Assembly (NCBI GenBank): GCA_034440575.1
Contig: JAOTOL010001319.1
Location: forward strand, 574,501 to 638,500
Length of the DNA stretch: 64,000 nucleotides
Direction: 5' to 3'
Source of the DNA: Imbricaverruca yamaguchii
Lineage: Eukaryota > Arthropoda > Thecostraca > Neoverrucidae
In this document: positions 1-10,631 of the stretch, piece by piece
Layout: each line of letters starts with the position of its first letter
Numbering within the stretch: the first letter of the stretch is position 1
The notes under the pieces: generated by a model
Databases searched by the model: none
What the model saw: the letters and a program-made list of their open reading frames with translations, nothing else
What the model was told of the DNA's origin: nothing
Position numbers and translations under genes: made by a program

Positions 1-416
1 CCCACGAGAAAAAAAAAACAGGTCATGTGGATATCACACAAAGCAAGGACAAAGTCATTCAACTACCCTCCCCCAACACCCCACCCGAAAAATATGGAGC
101 AACAATGTTATTCACATATCCGACAAATGAAGAATAAAGGCAGAAAACGTTCTTTATTACCTTCACCGTAAGCATGCATATTTGAATACGTAGCTACGTT
201 CCTAAAGCACACTACTACGCATTTGATCCCTGATATCCACTCAAACTACAGGGGAAGTTCAATGGAACATGTGTTGCTATTGAATGCCTCAGCATCCGGT
301 TATTGTGCCCACAGTACAATCAGAGCATGCCAAGAAATGTCTTGCAAAATCCGCAATTTCACTGGCGATCGGCCGAAAAGCTGCAGTTGTAGCTAGTCGA
401 GGGGCGCATTGAGATC
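1..416. other. AT-rich unique sequence, no gene seen
   Basis: The stretch has short A runs and stop codons in all frames. I see no ORF, tRNA-like fold or tandem repeat. An AATAAA-like hexamer near 132 has no upstream coding sequence to serve. Confidence 0.5.
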
Positions 417-1010
417 GTGTCAGGCGGCAGTGCCCCCCCCCCTGCACGAGATGTGTGGGGTGTCGCGCTCTCGGCCGGCGCCGACACTGTTTATTTAGCC
501 AGGCGCCAGCGCTGGGGTCGCCACGATCGTCGACGCCGACGAGCCGGCCTGGTTCCCAGGCCGTCGGTCCGCGTCGGCGCCGACGTGACCCCCGCCGCGC
601 GACACCCCACACCGTCGGCATGTCGCCCCCCCCCCCCCCCCCCGCACCGACACATACACCTGCTGCGGGCTGGCGCGCCTGCCCCGGCACCGGCCCCGCC
701 CGCGGCCGCCGACGTCCCAGTTCGTCCAGTTTCCCCTCTCCTCCGCGGAGGGGACCGGCGGCTCCTCCGCGGAAGGGGGCGGGGCCGTGCGGGCTGGCCA
801 GGCGAGCAGCTGACGAGTGAGCTGTTGTGTTGGAGCAGGGGGGGGGGGGGGCGGTGCCGTCCCCGCAGCTGACGAGAGACTGATGAGCTCTAGAGGCGTC
901 AGCAGGTGGTTCGACGGTGACGGTGAAACTGCGGCAACCGTCGAGCAGTTGGTCTTTCCCGGCACACTCGGCTTCTTGCCACAATTATTCCCCACGTGCA
1001 GGTGTTGCTG
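417..1010. other. CpG-rich block with C and G homopolymer runs
   Basis: GC rises sharply here and CpG is frequent. It holds an 18-base C run (626-643), a C run near 434-442 and a 14-base G run (838-851). The motif GCAGCTGACGAG occurs twice (near 806 and 866). Overlapping ORFs of up to about 166 codons exist on both strands, but their composition (Arg, Pro, Gly, Ala) is what any GC-rich DNA gives, so I do not call them genes. It could be a CpG island, but no exon or promoter element is recognisable. Confidence 0.4.
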
Positions 1011-1420
1011 ACGAACAGGTTAACATACCGGTGGAACGGCCATTGCAATAGGTTACCTTGGCTTCCAGGTTATGACTCGAGAGTTGTGACAAATTCCCGA
1101 AAAAGAATGTCCCCAATCGGCACCTATTGGCAATTGGCGCTGTGATATTCTTGTCTTTTTGCGCAAATGACACATTTTGTCCCAATAAAAACATTTATAG
1201 CAGCTTGTTTCTGAAAGCAGTACCTAAGCAAACACAAACCTGTGAAATAGAAGTTCAGAAAATAGAGCATAACGAAAATTAGCTTTACATTGGAATATAA
1301 TCATCAATTTAAAAAAGAAAAGAAAAAAGTCCGCGACATGCTCCGTGCATTTTTAGTGTTGATATTGTGAGTAGATCCAACTCACATTTACCCATGGCAG
1401 AACAGCATCGACGACAGGTA
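1011..1420. other. AT-rich unique sequence, nothing recognised
   Basis: I see no coding sequence, repeat or RNA fold. There is an A-rich patch near 1311-1328. Confidence 0.4.
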
Positions 1421-1534
1421 CTCTCCCACATCTACACCACTCTCCCACATCAACACCACTCTCCCACACCAACACCACTCTCCCACACCAACACCACTCT
1501 CCCACACCAACACCACTCTCCCACATTAACCACC
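1421..1534. repeat. Minisatellite, 19 bp unit, about 6 copies
   Basis: Copies of CTCTCCCACACCAACACCA start at 1421, 1440, 1459, 1478, 1497 and 1516, exactly 19 bases apart. The first two and the last carry substitutions (for example CATCTACACCA), while the central three are identical, as expected if the middle was homogenised or expanded most recently. The ORFs crossing it in both directions are repeat read-through. Confidence 0.93.
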
Positions 1535-2479
1535 GCGGTGGACCATGCCCTGCACCGAGCGACCAAATTGATGAGTTTTTAACTGTGGGCGCGACACAAA
1601 CGATAGCAGAGAAAGTCGGATCGCAGCTCGCAAACCGCAAGTGATGATTGCCGACCACAGCTGGCTTGTGGTAGGCATGTGCTTTACTCAATCAGTGGTC
1701 CTCATCTTTGAGCGCACTGATTATCATGCTGTGCATTGTTGGCAGCTTTACTTACCCAGAGGAAAATCTGTATTGTTGAGGGTTGTTTTACGATTTGAGT
1801 ATTGTTTTCCTAATCACGTATCTACATCTGCTTCACGTGGCATGCATTTTTGGGTACTGAGGTGAGCGTGAAGACCTGAAGAATGTCTAGAGTAGGATTT
1901 CGTTTGAGTTGCTTACTGAAGAGGGGCAGCATTGTGACGAATCATATGGACGGGAGGGTAGGGGCCGATTCAGGGGGAGGGGCTAGGGAGGCGACCGCCC
2001 CTTCCCGAACGCTCCGAAAGGCGCTCCCCACCGCCGATTGAGATGGGTCACTCCTCCAGGTGAAAAAAAATTGCGATCCGGAAAGGTCGAGTGTGCCCAC
2101 TCCCCACGCTCGACGAAATTTTCAGTTGAAGGTGCCGCTCCGAGTGGGAAAAGGTGATCCAGTGGGAAGTCTAGTGCACCACCTCACCCCCTTGCGCTCA
2201 TCTAATCTTCTAGCCGAAGAGACAAAGACACCCCTCAAAATTTGACCCCTCAATGAAATCCTACATCCATCAGCGGGGGGAAGTGCATTATAAGTTATGA
2301 GGCTCTAGCATTGATAGTACTAACTCCACAGCATCCCATGTCAACCATAGAAGATATGGGAGCGGGATCAATGATTGAATGGCGATCACGCCTCAAAAGT
2401 GCATAGAACTCCACCAGTGATGCCCGGAGGCCACAGCCACCTCGAAGCTGCACCACACCACACCCCTTCCGAGGCGCCA
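1535..2479. other. Unassigned sequence
   Basis: I see no gene. The part around 1950-2250 has purine/pyrimidine-rich segments (GGGGGAGGGGCTAGG; CCCCTCAAAATTTGACCCC) of the kind found at the ends of degraded dispersed repeats, but I found no second copy in this window. Confidence 0.3.
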
Positions 2480-2762
2480 CCCCCGTCTCTCGCCGAGTCT
2501 CTTCCTCCCCTTCGCCATTACCGCCGGGTTTATGGCCGGTCGGTCAGCTGGGGGCCGTGCGCCTGGAACACCCGACCCGCGGCCGTGCTAGGAGCCGGGG
2601 GAGGAGAGCGGAGGGGTGAGTACCGTCGGCGCCGGTTGTCGACGTTGGTCTGACGGGTCTGCACGAGCTGGACGCGGAACGTGTGCAGCTGACCGACGGC
2701 CGAGCGCTGCCTTCCTCGTGCTGCACTTCCGCCGGTGCGCCGATTCCCTTCACGCGGGTCGG
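2480..2762. other. GC-rich block before the 33 bp array
   Basis: The block is CpG-rich with ORFs in several frames that run on into the neighbouring 33 bp minisatellite. I see no conserved domain, so this is composition and not evidence of coding. Confidence 0.3.
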
Positions 2763-3030
2763 TTCTCTTCACAGCGTTATCTGTACAGCGGCCGGTCCTC
2801 TCCACAGCGGTCGATTCTCATCACAGCGGTCGATCTTGTCCACATTATTCTCTTCACAGCGGTCGATCTTGTCCACAGTGTTCTCTTCACAGCGGTCGAT
2901 CTTGTCCACAGAGTTCTCTTCACAGCGGTCGATCTTGTCCACAGTGTTCTCTTCACAGCGACAGATTCTCTTCGCAGCGTTATCTGCACAACTGCCGATT
3001 ATCTTCACTGTGTTATCTTCACAGCGGCTG
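2763..3030. repeat. Minisatellite, 33 bp unit, 4 clean copies plus degraded flanks
   Basis: The motif CTCTTCACAGCGGTCGATCT recurs at 2850, 2883 and 2916, and its start again at 2949, a strict 33-base period. Diverged copies flank this on both sides (from about 2763 and out to about 3030, with TTATCTTCACAGCGG variants). Because 33 is divisible by 3, no frame is interrupted and three forward and two reverse ORFs run through it. Those ORFs are a by-product of the period. Confidence 0.92.
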
Positions 3031-4014
3031 CAAGGAGCAACTTACCACGGCAAGAATGGAGCTAGGTAGAATGTAAGAGTTTCCAAGAGCAAGAGCAATC
3101 CGTTCGTCCTATGCAACCGCTTAGGCTTAGCGTAAACTACGGAAAGCGTGTTGGGGATAGGACACAGCCCTGCGCCGCCTGCCCGTCGCCACCGCGGTGA
3201 GGCAGACGACGCAAAGCTACAAAGATAACGCAAGATGCAACGCAAACCAAGACGCAAAGATCCGCAAAGACCGTCGCCGTGGTCCTTGCGGTCGCGTCTC
3301 GGCTGGGGTCTGTGTACAAGTGTCGCAGTCGGCTGTGGCTGCTGACTGCGATGTCGTGATGAGTATAAACAGGGTGAGACGCCCCCTCGCCCGCCAGTCG
3401 CATGGCATTGGTCGATGGACGCTGATGCAACGGAGGGGCGGCCATGTCTCGGATATGCCGATTGCCGTCTAGCTTGCGTCGCACGCAGTGAGTCACCGTT
3501 CACCATCCAGGAAATCGCACCGTACAATAACAGGCCGTCATTTCGTCGGGGATGTCTTCACGTCCGGGTTGCACGTTCGTGTTTGTCGGTAGTTTGTCCT
3601 GCAGGCAGGGAACTTAGAGTTGTGGATAGATGTTTCTCACTTGGAGTGAAATTGAATGGAGTCGCCAATGAAATGCGAATCATTTAAGGAAAAACTACCT
3701 CAAGGTAGGGACTGCGATGATACTTGAAAAAGGCACAAATTGTCTTCAGCAGATCCATAAAAAAATATCCATTCATGGTTACATCCTAGTCTATTACTAA
3801 CTACTGTTTGATGGTATGATTGATCACGTGATGTGAAACCCATTTTGGTGATTGGTGAGTGACCGGTGCATTTTGGATGTGTGTTGCTGTGATACATGGA
3901 GCCATATCTGGCAGTGAAGCGGGTGGTTTTGAAGGGTACTTGGTGCTTTGAAGGTGTTATGTGTGATTTTCGAATTATCGGGATTGGCGTAAGAGCAGGC
4001 AGGCGCACACCCAG
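3031..4014. other. Unassigned sequence
   Basis: The sequence is moderately GC-rich to 3500 and AT-richer afterwards. Short ORFs overlap on both strands near 3137-3527 without a recognisable domain. No repeat or RNA was seen. Confidence 0.3.
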
Positions 4015-4372
4015 GATTTTTCCATGGGGGGGGGGCACGGACCGAAAAGGGCACGTGGGCGGCTCCAAAAGGGTACTTTGCGGCCCGGGGCACACTGGAA
4101 AGGGTTTGTTGACCGGGGGGGGGGGGGGGGGGGGGCGTGAATTTTCCATGCCGTATAGGTCAGGAAAGGGTACAGGGGATGGATCATTTTTAGGCCAAAA
4201 GGGCAGTTTTGGGCCCGAGGGGCACCTTTGGCAAATGCGGGGCACATAAGGCAGGTGATTTTTTGGGCTAAATTTGGGACATTCCGGCCAAGAGGGCACT
4301 TTTGGCCAAAAGGGCACTTTGGTCTCTTGGGGGGGGGGCTGGGCCCTCCCTCCGGTGCGCCACTGAGAGCAG
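4015..4372. mobile_element. Dispersed repeat R1, copy 1 (unclassified)
   Basis: The copy contains repeated phrases of the type CAAAAGGGCACTTT, a 21-base G run (4115-4135), and ends in a G-rich tract followed by CTCCGGTGCGCC. The same blocks in the same order recur at 41635-41870 plus 42236-42503, with long matches such as GGGACATTCCGGCCAAGAGG. I recognise no transposase or reverse transcriptase. The ORF on the minus strand (Pro/Trp/Pro/Lys rich) is open in both copies only in part, so it is probably not functional. The family is unclassified; it could be a non-autonomous DNA transposon. Confidence 0.75.
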
Positions 4373-4375
4373 GCA

Positions 4376-4455
4376 TCGAATGCTTATTGATTGATTATTT
4401 TGGCTTAAGGGCGCGCCGACTGCAAGGTCATTTAGCGCCCATTCGAATGCTTATT
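4376..4455 (-). mobile_element. Tiny retro-insertion (54 bp) with 13 bp TSD, copy 1
   Basis: A perfect 13-base direct repeat, TCGAATGCTTATT (4376-4388 and 4443-4455), brackets a 54-base insert. Read on the minus strand, the insert contains a conserved block ending GGCGCGCCCTTAA followed by an AATC-type simple tail. The same block sits at 24029-24081 with its own 13-base TSD. This is the signature of target-primed reverse transcription of an element that is either heavily 5'-truncated or naturally very short. Confidence 0.8.
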
Positions 4456-4784
4456 AATCAGCAACGGAGAGAGTGGCAGTGAGTTGCCGTGAACCAGTGC
4501 CTCGTCTTGGTGAGCTGCTATGGAGAGCCGTGTCCACTGGCTGCTGGGGGGATGGGGGGGGGGCGTCACTCTGGCCCCCGCAGCAATGCCACGACAATGG
4601 AAAACGTTCCGTGACTGCTGGAGCCCGGGCGCGGCCCCGCGGTTAAAATGTTAGGCGAGTTCCTGCTGTCAGTTCAGGTTATTTGCAGTCGACCAATACT
4701 TGAATTTGGCCCACAAACAGTTCGTGTACGGCAATGACTCTGCCAGCACTTACGTTACAGGAATACTTACACTGCAGAAGTACT
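4456..4784. other. Unassigned sequence
   Basis: Nothing is recognised. A G-rich patch lies near 4541-4563. Confidence 0.3.
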
Positions 4785-5030
4785 TAAAGACATAAGACAT
4801 AAAAGATTAGTGCAACTATGAGCCACAAGGGCCCTTCTTGGTTGCACTCTGTACACTGAACCAGTTGCCCACCAAATCTGTCAATCAGCCCTCCCTGTAA
4901 TACTGAAAAGCAAGCCCTCTATTCTTATAATGATTGTCTATGCTGTTTTTAAAGATGTTCAATGTGCTGCTACTGACAATGTTTTCTGGCAGCTGGTTCC
5001 TTGCACTTGCATTACATAAGGCCCGAGAGA
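4785..5030 (-). mobile_element. LINE (non-LTR retrotransposon) 3' end with reverse-transcriptase C-terminus
   Basis: On the minus strand, an open frame from about 5028 down to a TGA at 4885-4887 encodes a peptide containing RNQLPENIVSSSTLNIFK. This is the typical extreme C-terminus of non-LTR reverse transcriptases (W/RN-x-LP-x-x-IV...FK motif, then a basic Tyr/His-rich end). It is followed by a roughly 90-base 3' UTR and a tail of AAGACATA-type repeats (plus strand 4776-4806). Only the last 45 or so codons remain; the rest of the polymerase and any endonuclease are absent, so this is a 5'-truncated dead copy. The 3' UTR recurs almost identically at 53960-54055. The clade (CR1/Jockey-like) is inferred from the motif only. 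Confidence 0.85.
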
Positions 5031-5071
5031 GGACCGGAGCTCAGGAGGCCGGCCAGGACTGAGCAATGGTC

Positions 5072-5097
5072 CGGAGCCGGAGCCGGAGCCGGAGCCG
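5072..5097. repeat. (GGAGCC)n microsatellite
   Basis: About four perfect hexamers. The same hexamer forms a larger imperfect cluster at 5688-5850. Confidence 0.9.
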
Positions 5098-5687
5098 ACA
5101 AAAGCAGGGCGGTTCAGACTCTGAAAGAGGTGTAAATTAAACAAAATTAGCAAACGTGAAATGAACACATTATACCTAGTATGGTATGGTATGGCATGAA
5201 AACGCATTACTAAAAGCAAAAAAAGTTTAAATACGAGTAACATGTAGAAATATCATCAAATAATGGTAGAATAACCCATAACCAGACTCTACCCTCAGTA
5301 GTCAATGTAATAGTTCCATGCTTAGTTTAGTTAAGTTCATTGTTTCCATCATCAACGGGTTGTTGTACCTTATTAGAGATGAGGTCAAACATTGCAATTT
5401 ACAACAATGGTGTTCCTTGGACCGTTCACGGGATGGGGAATGTTGTTGATTCCAGTCTCCCCTCTTCTGATTGCCCCAATACGGCACGAAGCGAGCGTCA
5501 GTTTACGAGGGCATACCACCGAAAAGTGATCTGGGCGGGGGCGGGTGTTTATTTAAAGATATATACAGGGTTTATATGGGAAAGTTTCTTATAATTGTCT
5601 AAAGTTTGCGCCTCTGAGTGGTCGCGGCTAACTTTTTTTAAACATCCTCCTAGCTCTTACTTAATGGATCGATCACGTTTGGGATGT
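5098..5687. other. Unassigned AT-rich sequence
   Basis: I see short ORFs only and no recognisable domain. A small TATGG repeat lies at about 5178-5194. Confidence 0.35.
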
Positions 5688-5734
5688 ACGGAGCCGAACC
5701 CGGAGCCGGAGCCGCCGGAGCCGGCACATTTTTC

Positions 5735-5767
<33 letters not shown>

Positions 5768-5850
5768 CCGTTACATTTTACTCAGAGCCGGAGCCGGAGC
5801 CCGAGCCGGGATACTTCTCCGGAGCCGGAGTCGGAGCCGGAGCCGTCCAA
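5688..5850. repeat. Interrupted (GGAGCC)n hexanucleotide cluster
   Basis: Runs of GGAGCC are separated by short T-rich spacers (for example near 5728-5735 and 5772-5782). The period of 6 yields ORFs rich in Glu-Pro or Ser-Arg that are artefacts. Confidence 0.9.
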
Positions 5851-6138
5851 AATTTCCCAGGCTGTGCATCCCTGGTACTTTCAGTTATTTTGTGCTCTTT
5901 AGACGAAGATAGTTGATGTAATATTAATCAAACATAAATATCACTATAAAAAAAACAATTTTCAAAACTGGCAAATGTGCCGCTCCGACATGTTAGTTGA
6001 TAGAACAGTGGCCTTTCATCCCACCTGCGCCGGCAAGACAAGGTTCGAGAAGCCCTACGCGCTGGTATCTCTCGGCAGAAGGAATACGCTGGAAACTTGC
6101 TTAACAACGTCGGCAAGGCGGCAGTGGCCAGATCGCCC
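5851..6138. other. Left flank of the large 37-39 bp array
   Basis: The sequence is non-repetitive; nothing was recognised. The minus-strand ORFs of the array extend into it. Confidence 0.3.
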
Positions 6139-7278
6139 CGCACTGGAGGCTCTCGGACAAAACTGGCCAGACCGCCACACTGGAGGCTCTCGGACAAATC
6201 TGGCCAGACCGCCACACTGGAGGCTCTCGGACAAAACTGACGGGGCCACCACACTGGAGGCTCTCGGACAAAACTGACCAGACCGCCCCAGCTGGCCAGA
6301 CCGCCACACTGGAGGCTCTCGGACAAAACTGACGGGGCCACCACACTGGAGGCTCTCGGACAAAACTGACCAGACCGCCCCACACTGGAGGCTCTCGGAC
6401 AAAACTGACCAGACCGCCACACTGGAGGCTCTCGGACAAAACTGACCAGACCGCCCACACTGGAGGCTCTCGGACAAAACTGACCAGACCGCCCCACACT
6501 GGAGGCTCTCGGACAAAACTGACCAGACCGCCCCACACTGGAGGCTCTCGGACAAAACTGACGGGGCCACCACACTGGAGGCTCTCGGACAAAACTGACC
6601 AGACCGCCCCGCACTGGAGGCTCTCGGACAAAACTGACGGGGCCACCACACTGGAGGCTCTCGGACAAAACTGGCCAGACCGCCACACTGGAGGCTCTCG
6701 GACAAAACTGACCAGACCGCCCCGCACTGGAGGCTCTCGGACAAAACTGACCAGACCGCCACACTGGAGGCTCCCGAACAAATCTGCGGGGCCCCGCACT
6801 GGAGGCTCTCGGACAAATCTGGCCAGACCGCCACACTGGAGGCTCTCGGACAAAATCTGGCCAGACCGCCCACTGGAGTTGTACCGCCCACTGGAGGCTC
6901 TCGGACAAACCAGACACTGGAGGCTCTCGGACAAAACTGACCAGACCGCCCCGCACTGGAGGCTCTCGGACAAAACTGACGGGGCCACCACACTGGAGGC
7001 TCTCGGACAAAACTGACCAGACCGCCCCGCACTGGAGGCTCTCGGACAAAACTGACGGGGCCACCACACTGGAGGCTCTCGGACAAAACTGACCGGGCCA
7101 CCGCACTGGAGGATCTCGGACAAATCTGGCCAGGCCGCCCCGCACTGGAGGATCTCGGACAAATCTGGCCAGACCGCCCCGCACTGGAGGCTCTCGGACA
7201 AAACTGGCCAAACCGCCCCGCACTGAAGGCTCTTGGACAAATCTGACCAGACGGCCGCACCGGAGGCTCTCGGACAAG
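6139..7278. repeat. Satellite array, about 37-39 bp unit, about 30 copies
   Basis: Every unit carries the core CTGGAGGCTCTCGGACAAAA (spacing 37 at 6141, 6178, 6215 and 6252). The core is followed by one of two linkers: CTGACCAGACCGCC or CTGACGGGGCCACCA. The two linkers alternate irregularly, giving a higher-order pattern. Near 6860-6920 the array is disturbed by truncated units. Three minus-strand frames stay open for more than 400 codons with low-complexity peptides; this follows from units near 39 bp and is not evidence of a protein. Confidence 0.95.
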
Positions 7279-7470
7279 ACTCACGTGATGAAAAAGGAAT
7301 TATAAGATACGAGAGAGCCACTATATCGTTACACAAATATCGTTTCTCTCCAGTGGCGTCCCAAGAGACCGGCCACGAGCACCCTGTCCCACGAACAGTT
7401 CCGACTTCGACACACTATTAATACGCCTTGTACTCGACGTATCCACAAGCGCTGCACCATCAGCTGCACC

Positions 7471-7712
7471 TGACGTGATAACACTTGGGGTAGTGACACA
7501 TGATGTGATAACAAATGATGTGATAACAAATGACGTGATAACACATGACGTGATGACACATGACGTGATAACACATGACGTGATGACACATGACGTGATG
7601 ACACACCACTTGGTAACACATGACGTGGTGACACATGACGTGATGACACATGACGTGATGACACATGACGTGGTAACACATGACGTGATGACACATGACG
7701 TGACAAATGACG
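7471..7712. repeat. Minisatellite, 15 bp unit, about 16 copies with TGACGTGA core
   Basis: The unit is TGACGTGATGACACA with a G/A alternation at the ninth base. Each unit contains TGACGTGA, close to the CRE/ATF consensus TGACGTCA. Early units read AATGATGTGA and later ones CATGACGTGA. The 15-base period keeps frames open on both strands. Confidence 0.94.
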
Positions 7713-7739
7713 GCCGCCCGCCCGTGGAGAGCCGCCCGA

Positions 7740-7862
7740 CAGTAAAGCCGGACAGGCTGCCGACAGGAAAGCCGGACAGGCTGCCGACAGGAAAGCCGAC
7801 AGGCTGCCGACAGGAAAGCCGGACAGGCTGCCGACAGGAAAGCCGGACAGGCTGCCGACAGT
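7740..7862. repeat. Minisatellite, 24 bp unit, about 5 copies
   Basis: The unit contains CCGGACAGGCTGCCGACAGG preceded by AAAG. The third copy has a small deletion (AAAGCCGACAGG), so the array is not perfectly in phase. It lies 28 bases beyond the 15 bp array. Confidence 0.92.
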
Positions 7863-9556
7863 TCGCACTCGGCAATTCACGCTTCACGAGCCTCGTCCCG
7901 CCCGTGATTACAGGCGAGCAATTTTCGTTTTCACACCGGTTGCAGCACTCACTGCTCTGACGACTCCCCACTAACAATGAAACAAATCATCCCTACGACG
8001 GTCGCGTGCGACCACGCGATCTGCGAACTCTCCCGGTCGCAGACGTTATGTCCAGCCTGCACGCGTGTGAAATTACACGTGTTCAGCGTGTATTAAGGTG
8101 AAAATTAATTAGCTGCGCCTGAGTTTACACGATTACAGCGTGTTGGCGATTAACAACATATGTGGGTTTACTTCAGTTTATATGCGCTGCCCTTATGTGA
8201 CTTCAAACTGGTCTAGGGATGGACAAAATGACTGCGAAGTTGTTGGCAGATAGTCGTTTTCTTAGCGCGTGCGTCGTGTAAAAAAATATGCCTTTAGTGC
8301 ATAGCTGAGGGCAACGATTAACAAATATATCAGGTTCCAGTGTCTGTCAGATTTAGCCCCATCAATAATCACAATTATTAGCATAGAACTATAAAACTAT
8401 GTAGGCTGGCTAATCCAGGGTCATCAGCTTCACAATTGCTGGACTGTCCCAATAATTTTTTCGACACGCGACGCTAGCCTTCGAATCACATTTACTACGA
8501 TGGAGGTGCTAAGTCCAGCTGATTTTTCCCTTCCATCAACGAATGTAGTGGAGCGAAAATATAACCAAATCGAGCCAACTGTTCGAAGTCTTGTGCTCTC
8601 CATAGAATTCCGCTACTAGCGACTTTAAACGGAGCGGCGCCTGATGGACTCCATATTCTAGTTGGATCCATCAGTAATTACGACGTGAAAGCAACTAAAC
8701 TCCGGTACTTATTACCAACTTGAGGAAGCGTGTCTCCCACTCTCTTCGACATGTTTTCAAATGAGGAATCTGTCACGAAGACCATACAATTATGAAGAGA
8801 AACTTGACTGAAGCCTCGGCAAGATAGCCGACGAACTGTTTGTTAGCCATGGACGATTAGTGGGAATGCATCACTTGGCATCACCTCATCAAACTTAAAA
8901 TCTGTGAAAGTGCGTTTGATTTCGCTAAGCTATTTAAATATCATTACGAATGCAGTTTTCGAACTACTGCCAACAAAATTCCATTACACGTAGATTTTGA
9001 ATGCACCGACAGTTGAGGTTTTATGCGATATTGAAAGCGAGTATTCAAGAAAAAAAAGAAGATATTTCGTAATGGAAACAAGTATAATAACAATTTTATT
9101 TAGAAACAGAAACGGGTTTTCCATAACCGAAACGGCCCTTTGTCGTCACCAAAATTGCCATGTGATAATACAATGGTGCAAAACCCGAGTATTGCCAACA
9201 AAATGGATTAATCGGCAACCTGGACGGATATGTTGATAACTAACCGTCAGCAAGTCACCAATTTGCTGCGGAGCTGAGCTTGTTTTAAAAAGCTTCCGGG
9301 GTAAATAAACTTTGTTGCTCGTCCTTTTCGGGCATTAGGTCTTGGCTATCATCTGAGTTCTGAAGCAGTTTTGAAGAACGTGCTGGTAAGGTAGCTATGC
9401 ATGTTCTGGACTTCATGCTGCTCCTCCCTTGTTCTCAAACGTATTTCATCCTACCAAATGTGTGGTTCGGCTGACTGAGCTTAGACATTCAAACCCGACA
9501 GCACTACGACGGCATGCGATTAGCCGCCACATGACAACGAACTTAGTCCATAAATC
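7863..9556. other. Long AT-rich stretch without a recognised feature
   Basis: Stop codons are dense and the longest ORF (8997-9236, 79 codons) has no recognisable domain. I find no tandem repeat or tRNA-like element. Confidence 0.4.
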
Positions 9557-10329
9557 TTGACCACGACCAAGAGGACCAGCCATATGCTAAGGACAGAGAG
9601 TATATACACAGCCATCACTGGAATCGTTGCAGCACATTTGCCTGCCTTTCATCCTCGCGGTCGCATAATAAACATTCACGAACGCGAAATATTGAAACCC
9701 GACAGACCACACGACCGAAGGAGCCGAACGACCAACATGTCACAGTCAGAACGGTCGGGGATTCAGCGAGTATGTGCTATCGGGGAAATCGGGGAGCAGG
9801 GGTGCGGCTGGGGGGACAAACGCCACACCATTGCTGGAAGCAACACTGCCAACTGGATCACGCCACCACTCGGATCGTGCATTCGGTATCCGGCCCATCA
9901 GCGCACCTTCAAACGCCGGCCCGGCCTGCAAACGCGAACAGTTGTTCTTTTTCGTTCCGATTTTGTTGGTGCCATCTAGACAGGAAAGGCTGTCCGCAGC
10001 ACCGTTCGTGCCTGTCGACCGGTCACGTACGTGCGTTTCGGGCGAGCGGTTTATGGAGCGTGCTCGGTGCACGCCAACCCAGAACTGAACCGCCTTGGAG
10101 TCGCGCTCGGTGTCGGTCGTTGCGATTCGGCGAGCCGAGTGAAAAGCGCGGCGTCCTGGCGCGCGGAAAAGCAACGCATCGGAAACATCGTGAACGACAG
10201 CAGACCCGCCGCGGGTATTTTCCTGTGCCGACAGAGTGGAAAACGGAAGCGCCGACCGCCTCGGGCGCACCAGCTCCATTGTCAGCGATGCGTGATGAAA
10301 TCATAATTCGCCTGCCGGCTGTAGTTTGA
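9557..10329. other. Region of overlapping ORFs on both strands, coding status doubtful
   Basis: ORFs of 140, 185 and 104 codons (plus) and 177 codons (minus) overlap here. None starts with a signal peptide or shows a family motif, and all are Arg/Ala/Ser rich, as expected from CpG-rich DNA. I found no plausible splice-site pattern that would join them. I treat them as non-coding until homology shows otherwise. Confidence 0.25.
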
Positions 10330-10434
10330 GGAAACGACCACCTCACCTCAGTGCTGCCAACTGCCGGCTCGGTGGCGAGCGTGCGGTGGCACAAGGTGGC
10401 GCAGGGGCAGAGCCAGGGAGTTCCACGGAGGGGG

Positions 10435-10620
10435 TTTGTTTGTTTGTTTATTGGGTGGTTCACGACACACTTTATGCACATTCACGGCTAATGGCGCCGC
10501 CCACACTGTTTCGCCGGTGGGCCGCGGGATTGGGAAATGTCCTGAGTGGCGCTAGTGTCGAACCCGGGACCTTTGGTACCCATAGCCCGACACCTTAACC
10601 ACTCGGCCATCCCCGCCCCT
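10435..10620 (-). mobile_element. SINE family A, copy 1 (tRNA-Ser/Leu-like head)
   Basis: Read on the minus strand, the element begins GGGGCGGGGATGGCCGAG. It has an A box (TGGCCGAGTGG) and a B box (GGTTCGACACT), then a roughly 100-base body and an (AAAC)n tail, seen as TTTGTTTGTTTG at 10435. Imperfect direct repeats CACGGAGGGGG (10424-10434) and CACGGGAGGGG (10621-10631) flank it and probably are the TSD. The head is a tRNA relic; it lacks a convincing full cloverleaf and is not a working tRNA gene. Confidence 0.92.
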
Positions 10621-10631
10621 CACGGGAGGGG

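Noticed and set aside
5928..7336. Minus-strand ORFs of 409-449 codons
   Set aside because: Same reason: three frames open through one satellite.
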